DNA of 64,000 nt from Rhizobium sp. C1 (GCF_021026335.1 NZ_JAJNCY010000014.1:22368-86367), one strand, 5' to 3'. Shown: positions 19,075 to 28,219, numbered from the stretch's first letter. Notes: generated by a model from the sequence alone, not told the origin. Numbers and translations: made by a program.

Positions 19075-19952
19075 AGAGAGAGCAATCTGCTATCCAACCC
19101 GCAATTCGGATTTTCACGTGCGGTTGTGGAAAGCCGGATTGCACAATTGCGACACTCGACCCGTTCCGCGAACACATAGCAGCGTTGATCCATGGGATAT
19201 TTTCAGCGGGACACTTTGGCTTGATCGATGGCTGCGATGACACACAATTTCCGTGGCCGGGCGTGACATTTCCCCTGCAAATGGCTGCCAGCATTGAGGA
19301 CGTCTTCGCAGACCCATCATATATCGATGAGTCAGACGCCGGCCTTTATTGTGGAACCGCTTGGGATCGCGATGAAGAAGATCGGGATGCAGCGTCAGAG
19401 TATGTTGCTGCTTTGACAATCTTCAATTTCGTTTGGATGGCATACGAAGACGCTATACGGCAGTCGAATATTCTTGCCTTCTCGCGCGAAAAGCTTCCCG
19501 TTCAAGCCAGAAAGCACTTTGCTGAGCATGCCAGCCAAATAGATCAAATACCTGCATTGACATATCTTTACAGGATCGCTCGAAAGTGCTGCCTACATGC
19601 AGACCCTATAGCTGACGAAGTTAGGGCGATAGAGACAAAGTACAAGCTCACTGGAGCCTCTGCGGCTGCGGAACTCGGGCGCGTGTTTAGGAACTATGTC
19701 GTCCATGGTTCAGATCCGATTCCATTAGATGGATTTCCGAAGGGCTGGGGACTCGCGCGGTTCTACACAGTGTCTCGTATGCTCTTGGTTCTCATTCAGT
19801 GTCTGGTCAGATTGCGCTTAACAGACGCAGGAATGCTGATACCTCTCTCGCTCATGCGCGATGGAGAAGCAGAGGAGGCTGGCCTAATTTTCACGCAGCT
19901 GCATCAAAAAGCAAATTTATGGCGCCGATATCCGTCGCAACAGGTGAGATAG
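19071..19952 (+). CDS. HEPN-like protein, fourth gene of the sspFGH operon
   Basis: A 293-residue protein not part of the described SspFGH set. It begins in the sspH stop (ATGA overlap), so it should be made together with it. RVFRNYVVHG at 204-213 fits the HEPN RNase signature R-x4-H with Asn after Arg (R207, N208, H212). The helix FNFVWMAYEDAIR (118-130) resembles the first HEPN helix. An early CGCGKPDC motif (18-24) could bind metal. HEPN proteins often cut RNA in abortive phage defence. I propose it is an added effector or a regulator of the system. Homology was judged by motif only, so HEPN membership is tentative; that it belongs to the operon is strong. Confidence 0.6.
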   Translation: MKREQSAIQPAIRIFTCGCGKPDCTIATLDPFREHIAALIHGIFSAGHFGLIDGCDDTQFPWPGVTFPLQMAASIEDVFADPSYIDESDAGLYCGTAWDRDEEDRDAASEYVAALTIFNFVWMAYEDAIRQSNILAFSREKLPVQARKHFAEHASQIDQIPALTYLYRIARKCCLHADPIADEVRAIETKYKLTGASAAAELGRVFRNYVVHGSDPIPLDGFPKGWGLARFYTVSRMLLVLIQCLVRLRLTDAGMLIPLSLMRDGEAEEAGLIFTQLHQKANLWRRYPSQQVR

Positions 19953-19956
19953 CTGG

Positions 19957-20796
19957 CTATTTGTGGCAGACCACACAGCTACTTGTCGCTTCGTCAAGAC
20001 CATAGACGTCATCGATCGATTCCGTGGTCCTGCCGGATAGTGGGTTGATCCGCCGGCCGCGCCGCAGGCGTTCCCGGCGTTTCTCGTAATCTGATTTGAT
20101 CTGTTCAACTCGCTCGGGTGAGATTAGATCCGTCAGGCTTTCGCCTTGGCTCCATGTGAACGGTGAGCCGTCTCGTAGTGCAGTCTTTTCATAGTCAACG
20201 GCCTCGGCAAATCGATCTGGATGGTGCTCGGCGAGCCGAACCCACTCGATCTTCTGCTGGTAAAAGCAAAATGTGCAGCCGGACCGGGAGCGCCACTGAT
20301 AATAGGCTGGCTCGCCAACATCTGACTGCTCGAGTATCTCGATGACCCCGGCACGGTCGACGCCTGCTTCACGAAGCGGAAGATGGACCCGCATATTAGG
20401 GTGCGTGGCCTGATAGCCCTCGCGGCTTGGCTCATCAGCGCGGATGGCAACGTAGGAGTGGACGACCGTTCCGTTTTCCAGATCCTTTTGCAGCCAACGC
20501 TCCAGCGGTCGTAGTTTCAGTTGTCGCGTGCACCAGCGAGTACGAGGCGAGGGCAAAAAATTGCCGTACTCGTCCAACCAGAAATCAAAATCGCGATCGG
20601 GGTTAAGCCGGCGGATCGGCCGGCCAAGAAAGCCTTCTAGCTTATCCAAGAAGGTATAGACCTCAGGCAGCTCCTTACCGGTGTCTGTGAAGAAATACTC
20701 GATCGGCAACTCTGGATGATGCTGCCGCATGTAAACGGCGAGCGCAGCGCTGTCGCGCCCGCCTGAGAGACCGAGGATATGACGTTCGCCACTCAT
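19957..20796 (-). CDS. sspD: SspD, PAPS-reductase-like ATP pyrophosphatase
   Basis: A 279-residue member of the PAPS reductase/ATP pyrophosphatase family, related to DndC. The PP-loop SGGRDS is at residues 11-16. Cys residues likely to bind an iron-sulfur cluster or carry sulfur appear in WCTRQLK (C89), SGCTFC and, at the end, SSCVVCHK. In Ssp systems SspD activates the DNA backbone with ATP so that sulfur passed from the cysteine desulfurase can replace a non-bridging oxygen. It overlaps sspC by four bases and is last in the sspABCD order. Its stop lies four bases from the stop of the convergent HEPN-like gene. Confidence 0.9.
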   Translation of the reverse strand: MSGERHILGLSGGRDSAALAVYMRQHHPELPIEYFFTDTGKELPEVYTFLDKLEGFLGRPIRRLNPDRDFDFWLDEYGNFLPSPRTRWCTRQLKLRPLERWLQKDLENGTVVHSYVAIRADEPSREGYQATHPNMRVHLPLREAGVDRAGVIEILEQSDVGEPAYYQWRSRSGCTFCFYQQKIEWVRLAEHHPDRFAEAVDYEKTALRDGSPFTWSQGESLTDLISPERVEQIKSDYEKRRERLRRGRRINPLSGRTTESIDDVYGLDEATSSCVVCHK

Positions 20797-23700
20797 TGCC
20801 TATCAACCTCATCTTCGCCATCGGCTGCCATCATCGCGACTGCACGCGCCAATGCAGCAAGCTGCAGTCGTCCGCTCTTGTTTTCTGATCTGAGCGAAGC
20901 CACCAGGCGATCAGCGATTTCCGCGGCGGCCACCTTTTCGCTCTCGCTCAGCTCAAAGCTGCGCATCAACGGCGGCGTCTTAGGGTCGAGGCCAACAACC
21001 AGTGCAAGGGCCTCGGTCTGAGAGCGTCGATCTCGTACGATCGCTAGAGCCTCAAGCTCCCGGAAACGGCGCCCGTATCGCGCGATTTCTGTCAAAGCCT
21101 CCTGTCGGTCTCTATCAGACCAATTTCGGGCGGGGCGGTGCAACAGCACGCTCACGGCGCTCTCAATGTCGCCCTTCCCGAGCTCCATCGCCGCAACGCG
21201 ATCTGCGAACGCATCGAAATTGTAATCGTTCGTCAGGCCCTTCAGCAGCGATGCGCGTTCTGCAATTCCAGCAAAAGTCGCGGTATCTATACCGAGCGCC
21301 TTTGCAAGTGCCAGACGCAACTCCTCCAGAAGCGCCGGATAGCTCGCTTCGGCCGCTTGGAGGGCATGATAGACCACCTCGGGAGAGAGATCCTCACCGA
21401 GAGCAGCCGGAAGATCGTCAAACAAGAGACGCTCGGGGTCATCCGACTTTATTACGATCCCGCGGATTTTCACCGCCAAGGGATCAAGATTGGTGGTCCG
21501 CTTTGCGAACTGTGAGAGCTCTTCGAACCGCTGAAAAAGAGCTGCGGCAACAGGCAATGACCCCCCATGATGGTCAACGCCGAGGAGTTGCGCTAGTCCG
21601 CTGAGAAAGGCAGTTTCGCGCACGGATCGGTCGATCCGCCTCAAACGGAAGAGGCCGGGCTTCTGCAAAAGCTTGTCAACGACGACGTCATCGATTGCTG
21701 TTTGATAGACACCGTCGATATAGACTGCGACGCTTTCGTGTTTTGCAAGCATGTAGGCAAGCGCCAGCACCGGCATGATACCGGCTTTGATGCCGTAGGG
21801 CGGCCGAGCCCACTCCGCATAAACAGCATCGAGAGGCTTTTCGCCCGCAAGATCGATTACCTCCCACGCAGGCCGAAGCGATGCTCCCTCTTGGCTATCG
21901 TCTGGCTCTGAAAAACCAAACACGCCGCTCTTGATCTCTTTGTGCAGTCCGAACGGTCGGAGCAAAGTGAGATAGAGGCCGAGCTCTGCAGGATACTGGG
22001 TCATCCCCAGCTGCTCATCTGCATACGAGTTGACCATTGCATGAGCCAGTTCACGCAAAGCCGCCATCGAATTCGACGATGGTTTGTCTCGCTGCAGCAA
22101 CTCGCTTTTGATAATCGGCGCGCTGTAAAAACCGGCGTCGGCCAGCGCACTTGCGACGACCGTTAACGGTGCGCGAATGGCGTGGCCCGGTTGAGGCGCC
22201 AGGTACCAGCTTGCATTCTCAAATGCAGTCTCGAGTGTCCGATGAAGCTGATCGATACAGTGGGATTGTCTCGCGGCAATCTCCCGCCTCGCTATCCTGT
22301 CGCCCTCCAGCTGCGGGTGCTCACGGAAAACACGTTCGACCGCCAGCAACTCTGCGGCCGTTGACCGGAGGGCAAAACTGTCATTTGCACCCCCTACGGC
22401 GATCACACGCTCCTCCGTTGTCAGGGCTTCGGCGGCTTTCTGCGCAAATAGATCGACTGATTTTGTCGTCAAAGAACCGTCGCCGAGGAGCAATAGCAAA
22501 AGGCCGCTACCACGAAGGGGACGAGCCAAAATGGCGCTCGTCAACGACTCAATCGTATCGTGTGGACCGACGACCTGCAGCGCTATCTCAAAGGTCCTGA
22601 GCGCGCCTTTCTGGAAATAATGCCGCTTGGCTGCGGCAAAGCCCATGCCGACCCGGCGCGGAATGTCCGCGAGTTCAAGTGCGTCCGCCGGCTGAATAGC
22701 CCGCCCAATGGCCTCCTCAAGATCGAAATCGCTACCGGCAAAGAGGGCATATCCACCTAGGCGTGGCTGCCGGATAAGAATGGCCCAATCGACGAGATCC
22801 TTGATCGCTCCGCTGATTGCTTTCATCGTGAAGCCTGGCACGGACGCGCTCAAAAAGTCGTCTGCAAGCACGACGCCAGACCCGTTCCGGAAAAACTCGA
22901 TGATCGCGGCCGCTTTCGTCAATGCGACGTGAAGACCGGTTCCTTTAACACTGGCCCGCTCGATTGCCTCGAATGCGAGGCTGAAGCGGTTACCGTCCAC
23001 ACCCGCGGTAAGGGCCATTCCGAAGTTCGCAACAAGATAGTCCCAGAGCATTGCGGGATCGTAGGTCCCGGCCTCCAGATCAGTGGTCTCGAGAAACTCT
23101 TTGAAGCTGGAGGGTTCAGCTGAACTCAAGAAGCCAAATACGCTTCGCTCATTTTGGGCAAACCGCGCTCGTGAGATCGGCCCGAGCAGAAGTGCGCTCA
23201 CCGGGTTAAGAGGCCATGTGTGCGTAAGCGCGTCCGCCAGAACGTCAACGTCCGTGGGACGACGTTTGGCGACCGCTTCCGCAACAGTGCGGGCGCCGGA
23301 CCTATCGTGATCAGAGCGCTCGGTGGCAATGGCCCGTCCAAGCAGCGCAACTGTTTCGTCTGCGCCTGAAAGAAATGCGATGTCCTGGTAGCGGCCTTGA
23401 ACCTTGCGCCACTCCTGACGAGCATCGCGGGCGGCACGCGCGGTGTACTGGTCAAAAGACTGGTGCAGAATGCCGATGACAACCAAGCGGCCGCTGCTGC
23501 GCGACGCATGCTCGGCAAGATCCTGAAGCAGATGAACATCGCCACCCTCAAGTGCTTCGTGCTCGAGAAGCTTGCCAAGTTCGTCGAGAATGAGGAGTGT
23601 TCCACTCGACGCATCTTCGCCGCCCTCGACCAAAGCCTTGATAAGGCGATCATCGCTTGCTGCGAGTTGTGACGCAGTATCCGGCGACCAGCCAAGCGCG

Positions 23701-24101
23701 TTGCGTGCGGCTTCGACGATTGCATCCCGGAGCCGTGTACGGCTTCCGGTAACGGCGACGACTTTCCAGGCGCCGCCGGTTTCCGGGAACGCCTCGTCGA
23801 ACAGGGTCGAAAGAGGCTCCCCCGCGATGTCTCGAGCAATCTTCCTGTTCTTCTTCGCGCCCGCCACCAGGTTCGCAAGTAGCAAGGCAGCGCTGGACTT
23901 GCCGCCGCCATAAGGACCGGTCCACGTGAATGCGCCTTGGTGGTGGTCCCGCTGGCTCTCACCAAGGGTACGCAGAGATTTCGCAACGCTCGCTTGCAAG
24001 ACGTATCCCACCAACGGCGGTGTGCCGTTCAGGTCCGCGTCGAGCCGGGCCGATCGCGCAAAACGGCGATCAATGGAAACTACGCTGGAAAGCTTGCTCA
24101 T
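20793..24101 (-). CDS. sspC: SspC, large P-loop ATPase
   Basis: A 1102-residue ATPase. Walker A is TGPYGGGKSS (61-70) and Walker B is TLLILDELGK (about 168-177). A long helical tail follows. In SspABCD, SspC uses ATP to assist the SspB nickase and the sulfur insertion step on single-stranded sites. I place the start at the ATG at 24101, which overlaps the stop of sspB by four bases, rather than at an earlier ATG at 24215 inside sspB. Its place between the DUF4007 gene and the PP-loop gene identifies it. The protein is longer than DndD and lacks the SMC-like coiled coil of that protein. Confidence 0.85.
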   Translation of the reverse strand: MSKLSSVVSIDRRFARSARLDADLNGTPPLVGYVLQASVAKSLRTLGESQRDHHQGAFTWTGPYGGGKSSAALLLANLVAGAKKNRKIARDIAGEPLSTLFDEAFPETGGAWKVVAVTGSRTRLRDAIVEAARNALGWSPDTASQLAASDDRLIKALVEGGEDASSGTLLILDELGKLLEHEALEGGDVHLLQDLAEHASRSSGRLVVIGILHQSFDQYTARAARDARQEWRKVQGRYQDIAFLSGADETVALLGRAIATERSDHDRSGARTVAEAVAKRRPTDVDVLADALTHTWPLNPVSALLLGPISRARFAQNERSVFGFLSSAEPSSFKEFLETTDLEAGTYDPAMLWDYLVANFGMALTAGVDGNRFSLAFEAIERASVKGTGLHVALTKAAAIIEFFRNGSGVVLADDFLSASVPGFTMKAISGAIKDLVDWAILIRQPRLGGYALFAGSDFDLEEAIGRAIQPADALELADIPRRVGMGFAAAKRHYFQKGALRTFEIALQVVGPHDTIESLTSAILARPLRGSGLLLLLLGDGSLTTKSVDLFAQKAAEALTTEERVIAVGGANDSFALRSTAAELLAVERVFREHPQLEGDRIARREIAARQSHCIDQLHRTLETAFENASWYLAPQPGHAIRAPLTVVASALADAGFYSAPIIKSELLQRDKPSSNSMAALRELAHAMVNSYADEQLGMTQYPAELGLYLTLLRPFGLHKEIKSGVFGFSEPDDSQEGASLRPAWEVIDLAGEKPLDAVYAEWARPPYGIKAGIMPVLALAYMLAKHESVAVYIDGVYQTAIDDVVVDKLLQKPGLFRLRRIDRSVRETAFLSGLAQLLGVDHHGGSLPVAAALFQRFEELSQFAKRTTNLDPLAVKIRGIVIKSDDPERLLFDDLPAALGEDLSPEVVYHALQAAEASYPALLEELRLALAKALGIDTATFAGIAERASLLKGLTNDYNFDAFADRVAAMELGKGDIESAVSVLLHRPARNWSDRDRQEALTEIARYGRRFRELEALAIVRDRRSQTEALALVVGLDPKTPPLMRSFELSESEKVAAAEIADRLVASLRSENKSGRLQLAALARAVAMMAADGEDEVDRQ

Positions 24102-25021
24102 GCTGCGATCTGACGGTCGAGTTTGCGTGGGTAAGCGAGAGAAAGAACCGTCGTTGGATCGAACTCGGACGTGCGCTGGATCTGGCGAAGACCGGCCGTG
24201 TCTACCCATTGCCAAGCGCTTGCAGTCAGATCGTCAAGCCGCATCAGCCTGGAAACTACGCTGTCTTCGTCCAGTTTGAAAACGCGGCCTGGCGAGCCTG
24301 CTCCATAACATATCTGCTCAGCCGTCAATGTAGTCGCGCCGCCGGATCGTTCCCAGAACTGACCTAGTGCGAAAGCGAAAACGGCGTCATGGAGGCTTGG
24401 CTTAGGACCGCGAACAAACTCGTACCAGCCGCCAAGCCGCGCTTCTCGGATCAGTGCAAGTTCTGCTAACAGAGGCTCTGCGGCGTCTTCGTTAAGAGTA
24501 TCTGCGCGCCGCACATAACTGCGCAACAGAACCTCGATGTCGCGTTTTAATGTTCCGCGCGTTGCCCGCCATCCGTTGCTCTCGACTAGGACCATGAGCT
24601 GGTCAAGCAACATCGCCGGGTCAAACTCGATCGCATTGAGCAAGTTGAATGCGTAGTAGGCAGTTGTTGTCATCGAAGGCGTGCTGGCCATGTGCCAATG
24701 AGCGAGCCAAATCGTCGATGATTGCTCGAGGTAGGGATCGAGACCATCATCGGAGAGAATGGCCCGACCAAGCCCGGTTGGTGTAATCATGCGTTCAGCT
24801 TCGGCAAAGAACCCCGAAGCAAGCGCCCAATAGCGCATCGAGACGGCCATATTGCGCCCGACGCCGAAACGGGTTATTGCCTCTTGTTCCTGAAATGTTC
24901 TCGAATCGGCTCCGTCGCCGATTGCATCGAAGGCTTTCTTCAGCCACAGCAGCCGGAGCGGGAACGTTTCGTGCCCAGCAAACTGCCCTCTCGAATCGAT
25001 CTTTATCGTCGCGTGTCCCAT
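24098..25021 (-). CDS. sspB: SspB, DUF4007-family nickase
   Basis: A 307-residue DUF4007 protein. It starts MGHATIKIDSRGQFAGHETF and shows the family-typical GRFxGHETFPLR-like opening, then a winged-helix-like segment (ITRFGVGRNMAVSMRYWA), a recognisable DUF4007 arrangement. SspB is the subunit that nicks DNA at the target motif so that a phosphorothioate can be placed on one strand. The presence of DUF4007 rather than DndB/DndE is what marks this as an Ssp and not a Dnd system. It begins 11 bases after the sspA stop and overlaps sspC, so the four genes form one unit. Confidence 0.87.
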   Translation of the reverse strand: MGHATIKIDSRGQFAGHETFPLRLLWLKKAFDAIGDGADSRTFQEQEAITRFGVGRNMAVSMRYWALASGFFAEAERMITPTGLGRAILSDDGLDPYLEQSSTIWLAHWHMASTPSMTTTAYYAFNLLNAIEFDPAMLLDQLMVLVESNGWRATRGTLKRDIEVLLRSYVRRADTLNEDAAEPLLAELALIREARLGGWYEFVRGPKPSLHDAVFAFALGQFWERSGGATTLTAEQICYGAGSPGRVFKLDEDSVVSRLMRLDDLTASAWQWVDTAGLRQIQRTSEFDPTTVLSLAYPRKLDRQIAA

Positions 25022-25031
25022 AGAGGGGACC

Positions 25032-26201
25032 TTACTGGTGAACCCCTCCAGTTTCAAGGCGAGACAGCGCGGCGGCATCAACAATATGGCCGGCAGCGGT
25101 TAATATCTCTTCCGAATTCTGGTAGCGATTACAGAAAATCCGAATAACGCCACGAGCATCGAATTCTGAAAGACCAATAGATTCAAGAACATGTGAAGTT
25201 TTGATTTGCCCTGAAGTGCATGCCGACCCCGTTGAAAGCGATACGTCACGCGCGATGCGGGCGCAGAGCTCGTCCGCATCGACGTCGAAGAGTTGGATGG
25301 ACGCAGCGCCTGGAACGGTTGCCGCATCGCCGCTGACCCGCCGGAAACGAAGTTGCCGTTGTTCAAGCGTCTCAAGCAACCGCTCGATCAACCCCGAGCA
25401 GTGCTCTTGGTCGGATGAAAGCCGGTGTTTTGCAACCCGGGCTGCCGTACCGAAACCTGCAATCAGTGCGACAGGTTCCGTTCCCGGCCTCAGGCCGCTT
25501 TGCTGGCCGCCACCCAAAGACAATGGAACCGGGTTTGGCGCGGATGCGGCAACATACAAGGCGCCTATGCCCATCGGGCCATAGCATTTGTGGGCCGAAA
25601 TGGTGAGGTAGTCGACGTCAAGCTCAACGACGTCGACATCGATCTTGCCGGCGGCCTGCGCAGCATCGCTATGGAAGAGCGCGCCGCTCTCATGCGCCAA
25701 GGCAGCAGCTTCCTTGACCGGCTGAATAACACCGGTCTCATTGTTGACCATCATCACGGATGCAATGAGGAGATCTTCGTCGACGAGCCTCGCAAATTCG
25801 GCGAGATCGAGCCGACCGCGGCGATCTACGGGAGCAATGCTGACTTCAAACCCTTCGGACCGCAAGGCATGTGCAGGCTCCAACACGGCCTTGTGTTCCA
25901 CAGATGAAACGAGGACGCGTTTCCGTCTAGGTTCAAGTCCACGAGCGGCACGTGCCGCGCCCAAAATGGCGAGATTGTTGGCTTCGGTTGCACCCGATGT
26001 GAAGGTGATCTCGCTCGTCGCGGCGCCGATCAGACCGGCAACCGATTCGCGGCCGTCAGCAATCGTGCGGGCGGCAATCTCGCCCGAAACGTTGGCCGAA
26101 CCAGCATTGCCCGGTTGCGCCCAAACGGCAAGCATCGCCTCGCGAGCTTCAGGCGCAAGCGGTAGTGTAGCAAAACCATCGAGATAGATTGGATGCCCCA
26201 T
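25032..26201 (-). CDS. sspA: SspA, cysteine desulfurase (IscS/DndA-like)
   Basis: A 389-residue PLP enzyme that takes sulfur from cysteine and passes it to the modification proteins. The PLP-binding Lys is in ISAHKCYGPMG (K205), the His stacking on PLP is in SSVEHKA (H103), and the persulfide Cys is in STGSACTSGQ (C328). The ATG at 26201 is preceded by GGGAAG; a GTG six codons upstream (26219) is possible. It is the first gene of the sspABCD operon. Many sspBCD-FGH loci lack their own sspA and borrow a housekeeping IscS, so a dedicated copy here makes the island self-contained, useful on a mobile plasmid. Confidence 0.9.
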   Translation of the reverse strand: MGHPIYLDGFATLPLAPEAREAMLAVWAQPGNAGSANVSGEIAARTIADGRESVAGLIGAATSEITFTSGATEANNLAILGAARAARGLEPRRKRVLVSSVEHKAVLEPAHALRSEGFEVSIAPVDRRGRLDLAEFARLVDEDLLIASVMMVNNETGVIQPVKEAAALAHESGALFHSDAAQAAGKIDVDVVELDVDYLTISAHKCYGPMGIGALYVAASAPNPVPLSLGGGQQSGLRPGTEPVALIAGFGTAARVAKHRLSSDQEHCSGLIERLLETLEQRQLRFRRVSGDAATVPGAASIQLFDVDADELCARIARDVSLSTGSACTSGQIKTSHVLESIGLSEFDARGVIRIFCNRYQNSEEILTAAGHIVDAAALSRLETGGVHQ

Positions 26202-26265
26202 TTCGAAATCTTCCCGCACTAAGCCCGCATTCGATGCTAAAGAGAATCGAACGAGGAGGTTTAAG
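26202..26265. promoter_or_regulatory. Divergent control region sspA / membrane protein gene
   Basis: Only 64 bases separate the two divergent starts. An inverted repeat TTCGAT-N10-ATCGAA lies at 26230-26251 and could be an operator controlling both directions. A strong Shine-Dalgarno, GAGGAGGT, at about 26252-26259 serves the plus-strand gene. No clear sigma-70 boxes were identified. Confidence 0.4.
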
Positions 26266-26766
26266 ATGTCGAACGGTATAGCGAATGAACCACAGCAAGA
26301 AAATTCCCATAATCACAGCGTCGTGGAACGTATTCGGATAGCCGATATCTATCGAGAGCAGTACGCGCACTTCCGTTCAATGAACGACATTTTGTACAAG
26401 ATCCCTCCGCTTTTTACCGTCGCGCTAGGAGGTTTGTGGTATTTTGCGGCTTCTCAGCTGAAGACCGATCGAGTTGTGGCAGCGGGCATCTTCATATTCT
26501 GTGTAATTCTGAGTATTGCGTTCATAAACATCATGGGAAGATTTGGGCGAGCCTTTAACGGCTATCTCGATAATCTGAATAAGTTCGATGGTGAATATCG
26601 GGTGAGTTTGAAGCCATCCGGCTGGCCTTCGACTGTAAAAACAATCCAGTTTCTTCTTTGGGTTTCAGCGATCGTTTCGACCATTGGCGCGGGCCACGCC
26701 ATCAGGACGCAGCCCCTGCGTTCGACTCCTGCTGAAGTGTCGGTGGACCAAGCCACTCAGCCGTAA
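26266..26766 (+). CDS. Small membrane protein divergent from sspA
   Basis: A 166-residue protein with three predicted membrane segments, at about 46-63, 69-90 and 126-145. A charged N-terminal helix (VERIRIADIYREQYAHF) comes before them and a soluble loop of about 35 residues lies between the second and third. I recognise no named domain; the first two segments and the preceding basic helix resemble two-helix membrane effectors of defence systems in outline only. The ribosome site is strong (GAGGAGGT) and a terminator follows, so it is a stand-alone transcript. Its promoter is shared with sspA, which suggests but does not show a link to the defence island. Composition is AT-richer than the ssp genes. 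Confidence 0.65.
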   Translation: MSNGIANEPQQENSHNHSVVERIRIADIYREQYAHFRSMNDILYKIPPLFTVALGGLWYFAASQLKTDRVVAAGIFIFCVILSIAFINIMGRFGRAFNGYLDNLNKFDGEYRVSLKPSGWPSTVKTIQFLLWVSAIVSTIGAGHAIRTQPLRSTPAEVSVDQATQP

Positions 26767-26792
26767 GGGCGGAATCTCGCGAACAAGTGTCG

Positions 26793-26820
26793 AAAGAACC
26801 GCTGCGGTAGGGTTCTTTTC
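26793..26820 (+). terminator. Intrinsic terminator after membrane protein gene
   Basis: Stem AAAGAACC / GGTTCTTT with a 10-base loop followed by TTTTC, beginning 27 bases after the stop codon. Confidence 0.65.
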
Positions 26821-26947
26821 AGATCATTAGAAGGGCTTTGATAGAGAGGCTTGGTTAAAAGCATACATGCAGGTTTTGAATGCCCGTCAAATCGAATAAG
26901 GCTATGTGTTTAGTCCCGGCATTTGATGGTGCGGATTGAGTTTAAAC

Positions 26948-26974
26948 TGAACCGCCCCGACTTTACCGGAGACC
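26948..26974. repeat. IS3 element inverted repeat, right end
   Basis: Begins TGAACCGC and ends CCGGAGACC; complements the repeat at 28243-28269 with about four mismatches in 27. Confidence 0.8.
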
Positions 26975-26986
26975 GTTTGGTTTAAG

Positions 26987-27892
26987 TTATGCGGCCATGG
27001 CTGGCACGTCCAGCATAGCGTAGTATCGTTCTTCGGCCTCGGCGGGCGGAATGTTTCCGATGGGCTCCAGAAGGCGGCGGTTGTTGAACCAGTCGACCCA
27101 TTCGAGCGTAGCGAACTCCACGGCTTCGAAGTTACGCCATGGTCCTCGCCGATGGATGACCTCGGCCTTATAAAGACCGTTGATTGTTTCGGCGAGAGCA
27201 TTGCCATAGGAAACGCCGACGCTCCCGACAGACGGCTCGATGCCCGCCTCCGCCAGCCGCTCAGAATAGCGAATGGACGCGTAATGCGAGCCGCGGTCGG
27301 AATGATGAACCAGCCCGCCACGTTTGACAGGCCGCCGATCATGAAGCGCCTGGTCGAGGGCATCGAGGACGAAGCCCGCATGAGCGGTCCGGCTCGCCCG
27401 CCAGCCGACGATACGGCGGGCGAAGGCATCGATCACGAAGGCCACATAGACGAAGCCTTGCCAGGTCGCCACATAGGTGAAATCGGATAACCACAGCCTG
27501 TTCGGCGCGGGAGCCTTGAAGTAGCGATTGACGCGGTCGAGCGGACACGGGGCAGACTTGTCCGACATGGTGGTTTTGACTGCCTTGCCGCGAATGACGC
27601 CTTGAAGCCCCATCATTCTCATAAGCCGAGCGACAGTGCAGCGGGCGATGTCGTAACCTTCTCGCTGCAACTGCCGCCAGACTTTGCGCACGCCATAGAC
27701 CTGGAGGTTCTCGTTGAACACCCGACGTATCTCGACTTTCATGGCAATATCATTCCATTCGCGGGCCGACGGGCGACCCACGTTCGCGCGCTTGGCGACG
27801 ACCTCACAATAGGTGGACGGGGCCATCGGCAGCAGTCTGCAGATCGGCTCGACCCCGAGCACCGAGCGGTGTTCGTTGATGAAGGAAATCAT
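26987..27892 (-). CDS. IS3-family transposase OrfB (DDE integrase domain)
   Basis: A 301-residue catalytic subunit. It has an HTH_21-like N-terminal region ([26 protein letters not shown], read as two halves) and an rve integrase core with [11 protein letters not shown] (first Asp), [11 protein letters not shown] (second Asp) and [14 protein letters not shown] (catalytic Glu). OrfB is normally made as an OrfAB fusion by ribosomal frameshifting. Here its ATG overlaps the end of the orfA frame. The gene itself looks intact. Confidence 0.92.
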   Translation of the reverse strand: MISFINEHRSVLGVEPICRLLPMAPSTYCEVVAKRANVGRPSAREWNDIAMKVEIRRVFNENLQVYGVRKVWRQLQREGYDIARCTVARLMRMMGLQGVIRGKAVKTTMSDKSAPCPLDRVNRYFKAPAPNRLWLSDFTYVATWQGFVYVAFVIDAFARRIVGWRASRTAHAGFVLDALDQALHDRRPVKRGGLVHHSDRGSHYASIRYSERLAEAGIEPSVGSVGVSYGNALAETINGLYKAEVIHRRGPWRNFEAVEFATLEWVDWFNNRRLLEPIGNIPPAEAEERYYAMLDVPAMAA

Positions 27893-28219
27893 CGCTTCAG
27901 TGGGCGGTCGAGCTCCGCCCGGGCAAAATACGCCGAGGCTTTGCGCAAAATCTCATTCGCCTGACGAAACTCGCGATTCTCCCGCTCCAGAGCCTTCATC
28001 TTCTCCGCCACGTCACTCGGCAAACCTTCACGCTTGCCACTGTCGACCTCCGGCCTTTTTCACCCATTCATGGAGTGTATGTGCCGAGCAACCGATCTTG
28101 GCCGCTATCGATGATACCGCCGCCCAGCGGGAGGGATGTTCGGCTTCATGCTCCGAAACCATCCGAATGACGCGGGCATGAACCTCAGGAGAGAATTTGT
28201 TCGTCGTTTTGCTTGTCAT
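27889..28219 (-). pseudogene. IS3-family OrfA, frameshifted
   Basis: OrfA is the helix-turn-helix subunit. From the ATG at 28219 it reads [20 protein letters not shown], then [20 protein letters not shown]. After this an extra G in the GG-run at about 28050-28053 shifts the frame, giving an early stop at 28028. In the corrected frame it continues [20 protein letters not shown] with the expected leucine-zipper region [20 protein letters not shown], ending in ATGA overlap with orfB. The single-base gain probably disables transposition. Confidence 0.85.

Noticed and set aside
10218..26201. Classical Dnd (DndABCDE) system
   Set aside because: No DndB, DndD or DndE is present; DUF4007 (SspB) and a large SspC-type ATPase point to Ssp instead.
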